A DNA stretch of 64,000 bases from Stromatinia cepivora (lineage: Eukaryota; Ascomycota; Leotiomycetes; Helotiales; Sclerotiniaceae): positions 124,001 through 188,000 of the forward strand of contig RCTD01000039.1 of the NCBI GenBank assembly GCA_014898415.1, read 5' to 3'. The notes under the pieces are model-generated. The model was not told the origin of the DNA. It was given only the letters and a program-made list of their open reading frames with translations, and did no database searches. This document shows, one piece after another, positions 59,910 through 64,000 of this stretch (position 1 is the first letter of the stretch; each line of letters opens with the position of its first letter). A program made the translations under genes and the position numbers.

Positions 59910-61492
59910 ATGGTCAACACTGCACTTATTTCTACTGCAGCTGCGGTTTGGTTGTGTGCTTTGCCCGCAGTTCATGCTGGGTTGTACCCAAAGAGTTCAG
60001 CTGTGTTGTCAATTGATGGAAAGGATTATGATCGTATGATCGCTCAATCTAACTATACTTCCGTAGGTCTTTCTCGCTTCTTATTATATAGCACATCAGT
60101 CTTTAACATTATGTTATATAGATTGTCGAATTCTACGCTCCATGGTGTGGGCATTGCAAGAACCTTCAACCTGCCTACGAAAAAGCTGCCAAGAACCTCG
60201 CCGGTCTCGCAAAAGTAGCAGCAGTTAATTGCGATGAAGAATCGAATAAAGCTTTCTGCGGAGGATTTGGTGTGCAAGGTTTCCCTACTCTCAAGATTGT
60301 TAAACCTGGAAGCAAGCCCGGAAAACCCATCGTTGAAGATTACAATGGACCACGAACTGCAAAAGGAATTGTCGATGCGGTAGTTGATAAAATCCCAAAT
60401 CTTGTGAAGAAAGTCACGGACAAGGATTTGGAGAGTTTCTTGGCTGATGCGAACGACATTGCGAAGGCCATTCTGTTCACTGATAAAGGAAAAACAAGTG
60501 CCACGTTAAAAGCCATCGCCATCGATTTCAAGGGTAGTATCAAGGTGGCACAAATCAGAAACACAGAGAAAGCATCCGTTGAGTTATTTGGCATCACTGA
60601 GTTTCCTACACTTATTTTGTTACCGGGTGGTAAAGCAGCTGAAGGAATTGTATATGATGGCGAGTTGAAGAAGGATGGCATGGTCAAGTTTCTCACACAA
60701 GCTGCCGAACCCAACCCAGACCCACCAGCAGCAAAAGCAAAGGCTTCAAAATCCGATTCAAACAAAAAGTCTTCATCGAAAGCAAAGAAATCTTTTGAGT
60801 CCGCATCAGAATCTCACGCCAAATCCGAGAAGCCTGTCACTCAAACAGACGAAACATTAGAAGATCAACCCACCGAATCACCATCGCCAGAGGTCGAAAC
60901 AGAGAAACCTATTGCTCTTCCACCGGCGCCAGCAATTCCTGTTCTTACGACTGAAGACGATCTCAAGAAGAATTGTCTTGGCCCCAAAACTGGGACATGT
61001 ATTCTTGCACTCCTTCCAGATACATCGAGCGAGATTACGGATTCGGCTTCTACTTCCTTAGCTGAAGTCTCCCATAAGCATCATCTACACCAACGAAAGT
61101 TATTCCCATTCTATATCCTTCACGCCGAAAACCCTGGATTCTCTCAAATCAAAGAAGCTCTAGGATTGAAAAGTGATGTTGAGGTCATTGCTCTTAATGG
61201 ACGACGGAATTGGTATCGAGCTCTGCCTAGCAGGGGGGATTCTCTAGTGGCTGAAGATTTGACAATCGAAGCGATTGAGAACTGGGTCGACGGCATTAGG
61301 TTGGGTGAGGGTGAGAAGAAAAAGATTCCAGAAGGTCTCATTCCTGAGGAAGTTGAGGAAACCATTGTGGAGGAGGCAGCTCCGGAACCGGAACCAAAAG
61401 CTGCGGATGAGCCTATGATAGTCGTTGAGGAGCTTCCGGAAGATTGGGAACCGTCAGCTCCAGAGCCTGAGATCAAGCATGGGGAACTCTAA
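59910..61492 (+). CDS. ER protein disulfide isomerase (Mpd1/PDIA6-like)
   Basis: Exon 1 59910-60062 and exon 2 60122-61492 (59-nt intron, phase 0) give 507 residues. Residues 1-23 are a signal peptide. A thioredoxin domain follows with the active site W59-C60-G-H-C63 just after the exon join, and F-G-V-Q-G-F-P-T as the cis-Pro loop. A second thioredoxin-like domain without a CxxC motif has F-P-T-L-I-L-L-P. Then comes a Lys/Ser-rich linker, a third globular region near 320-420, and a long acidic tail. The last four residues are H-G-E-L, a KDEL/HDEL-type ER retrieval signal. The enzyme forms and rearranges disulfides in secretory proteins. Having one active CxxC domain is closer to Mpd1 than to canonical PDI (two). 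Three-domain length and acidic tail are typical of filamentous fungal orthologues. Confidence 0.92.
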
Positions 61493-61783
61493 GCAGTTGT
61501 ATGAAAAGGAGTTTTTGAATTTTATGGAGATTGGCACGTTAGCTCACATTTCCTGAGATGATAGTTTCCATCATTTGTTTGCACTTTGCATAGTAACCAT
61601 AATACCATCAATCATTTTGCAAATATATGATGTATGTGCCGAACCTCTATCTGTCTTCCCAGATTCTCTTGAATGTAACATTTCCATTCCTATCAACCCA
61701 ACCCCATTGAAACGCCATAAAAACACCAGGGTATCATCTGATGATGCTGTCCTTCCCTCGCATAATGTGCAAACATCGTCCTA
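61493..61783. other. Convergent 3' regions of PDI and RRP41
   Basis: 291 bp between two converging genes. There is no gene and no clear structural signal. Confidence 0.5.
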
Positions 61784-62645
61784 CTAAGCCATTGCACCAC
61801 CCAACATTTTCTTCCCCCTACTCCTAATCACTCCATCTAAAATTTCTCTTACCTGTTTACACCCATCCACTCCCACAGCCAGCATACCCTCCAATCTACC
61901 CGCCTGCACCCTCGTCTCCATGACCAATGCCACAACTCCATCACCATCGCCTTCTCCAGCTGTCGCAACCGTAAGGAACGGTAGTTCCTGCTCCTCGCCC
62001 AAATTCAAATCCAACAATGGGTCTGCTTTTTCGTCATTGCTCGAGTATGAGGATGTAGAGCCGGCTGTACAGGCACAAATATAAGAAGGCATTGGGATAC
62101 CCGCATCGATTAAAGCAAGAGTTGAGGCATTGATAAGGGCAGCGAGAAGCGAGCCATCAAGGGATAAAATATGGAGGGAAAGAAGAATTGTTGAATTGGA
62201 AGTCAAGGTAGTGAGGAGGTGAGGAGTAAAAGTCGTGGACAGAGTATTTGAAAGTTCTTGGATACGTCTGCGATGTTCCTGATTAGTTTTCGTTCCTCTG
62301 ATACCAATATGCGACAAACAAAAAGAAAACGAAAGAAGCTTACTTGTCGTTCCTACCATATTTCTTCCTATCTACGCCCGCAAAGCCAGCAAAACTGATC
62401 TCCACTCTCACCTCTGCCTTCTCCCCAGCATTATTATTCCCCCCACCACCAGTAGATCGTAATTTTGAGGGATCGCAAGGACCGGTCACTGTGCAGAGGA
62501 CTTGGGTATTACCCAATGAGAGATATGAAGATCCATCGGATGCTGGCTGAGTAGAGATCTGTGCTATAACACGACGAAGTTCGTTCCATCTTCGACCGTC
62601 AAGACGGAGGAGAGCGAGAGAGTAGGTTGAGGTGTCGAGGGGCAT
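61784..62645 (-). CDS. SKI6: Exosome core subunit RRP41/SKI6 (RNase PH fold)
   Basis: Exon 1 62645-62344 and exon 2 62297-61784 (46-nt intron, GTAAGC...TCAG) give 271 residues. I use the ATG at 62645 because M-P-L-D-T-S-T-Y begins the conserved family N terminus; an upstream in-frame ATG (62705) would add 20 hydrophobic residues absent from the family. Diagnostic segments: L-D-G-R-R-W-N-E-L-R, I-S-T-Q-P-A-S-D-G-S-S-Y-L-S-L-G-N-T-Q-V-L-C-T-V-T-G-P (RNase PH strand pair), and L-S-L-D-G-S-L-L-A-A-L-I-N-A-S-T-L-A-L-I-D-A-G-I-P-M. The protein is part of the six-subunit ring of the RNA exosome in nucleus and cytoplasm; in eukaryotes the ring is catalytically inactive. A poly-Gly/Asn insert lies near residues 80-90. 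Confidence 0.95.
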
Positions 62646-63262
62646 GGTTCTGAGTGTGAGTGGGGTGTCAAAATACGTAGAGAAAAAGATGATGGGCGGG
62701 AACACAACCGGGCGAGTTGTGTGACCTTCTGCAAAATGGCTGTCGAGACAATATTTTATTGGGAAGGAAAGTTTTCAGAGCTAGAGACAGTCAAGTCTTT
62801 TCTTGAAAGCTTGTAAAGCTCAAAACTTTGATGGGTTAAGAAATTATTTTTGTTGATCTTCGATTAGATAAGATTAGATGAATTATTCGGGATGAATTAA
62901 TCTAACAACCTTACTGATTGATATCAATGGTTTTACTGATATCAATTGAAATTTAGAGTTTAGGGTTATATTAGTGCGGAAATTTTTATGTTTTGAGAAT
63001 CTATAAATTTTTTTGAATTAAATGATATTTTTATTATTTTGTTAGTATTATTTTTTATAAAATTTTATTTTTAGAGATTTTATTATTATCAATTGAGATC
63101 TCATTTAATATTAGAATTAACTTATCAAAAAAACTTTTTTCGAATTTTTATAAAAATTTGAATTGCACAGTATATATTTTATTTCAATTGGGTTTAATCG
63201 ATATTTTATTTAAAAAAAAGAAATTTTAAGTATTATTTTTATAATATTTTAATTTAGTATAT
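62646..63262. other. Upstream region of RRP41 passing into AT-rich DNA
   Basis: The first 200 bp are normal-GC promoter sequence. Composition turns AT-rich near 62860, with no element recognised. Confidence 0.5.

Positions 63263-64000
<738 letters not shown>

Noticed and set aside
62646..62705. Upstream in-frame ATG for RRP41 (62705)
   Set aside because: It would add 20 hydrophobic residues not found at the conserved N terminus; the ATG at 62645 starts the family sequence.

Overview
The window looks like part of a filamentous ascomycete (Pezizomycotina) chromosome with a bipartite, isochore-like composition. Three gene-bearing islands of ordinary GC content (about 22.6-32.2 kb and 54.2-62.8 kb, plus a gene-poor 1-1.25 kb stretch) are separated by very AT-rich blocks (about 1.25-21.9, 32.2-54.2 and 62.85-64.0 kb). 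Introns are short (46-149 nt) with GT-AG ends, and the products (exosome RRP41, Vta1, a PDI with an HGEL tail, an OPT transporter, a rhamnogalacturonan acetylesterase) fit a fungus; the esterase suggests a plant-associated or saprotrophic life. The exact genus cannot be fixed from sequence alone.

AT-rich blocks are LTR retrotransposons degraded by C-to-T/G-to-A transitions of the RIP (repeat-induced point mutation) type. Exact borders can be read from LTR pairs and 5-bp target-site duplications (TSDs). Block 1 holds a solo gypsy LTR (2048-2306, TSD AATTT), a deleted copia derivative (4698-5535), and a Ty3/gypsy chromovirus (6502-20575, TSD ATTAA) with a second member of the same family inserted in its reverse transcriptase (9737-16761, TSD GTATT). 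A hAT-like foldback element (about 21895-22593) sits at the edge of the gene island. Block 2 holds a 2.6-kb non-autonomous LTR element filled with minisatellites (32928-35540, TSD ATATT) and an 18-kb tandem Ty1/copia LTR-internal-LTR-internal-LTR array (35606-53776, TSD TAAAT). An opposite-strand copia element of another family (40612-48893, TSD TTAAT) lies inside that array and carries an apparent antisense reading frame with a membrane segment.

Gene island A (22.6-32.2 kb) holds a small Rieske [2Fe-2S] protein, a secreted rhamnogalacturonan acetylesterase, an OPT oligopeptide transporter and a minus-strand hypothetical protein. Gene island B (54.2-62.8 kb) holds a hypothetical gene broken by a 44-bp tandem duplication, a decayed pseudogene, VTA1 (endosomal sorting) divergent from an ER protein disulfide isomerase, and RRP41/SKI6. 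These are independent housekeeping or accessory genes; no biosynthetic cluster or operon-like unit is visible.

The most interesting signals are structural. In four of the five LTR pairs with readable outer edges, the outer edge of each terminal LTR escapes the mutations that saturate the inner edge. Mutation polarity also switches strand over kilobases, and the antisense frame in the nested copia is hard to explain by chance.
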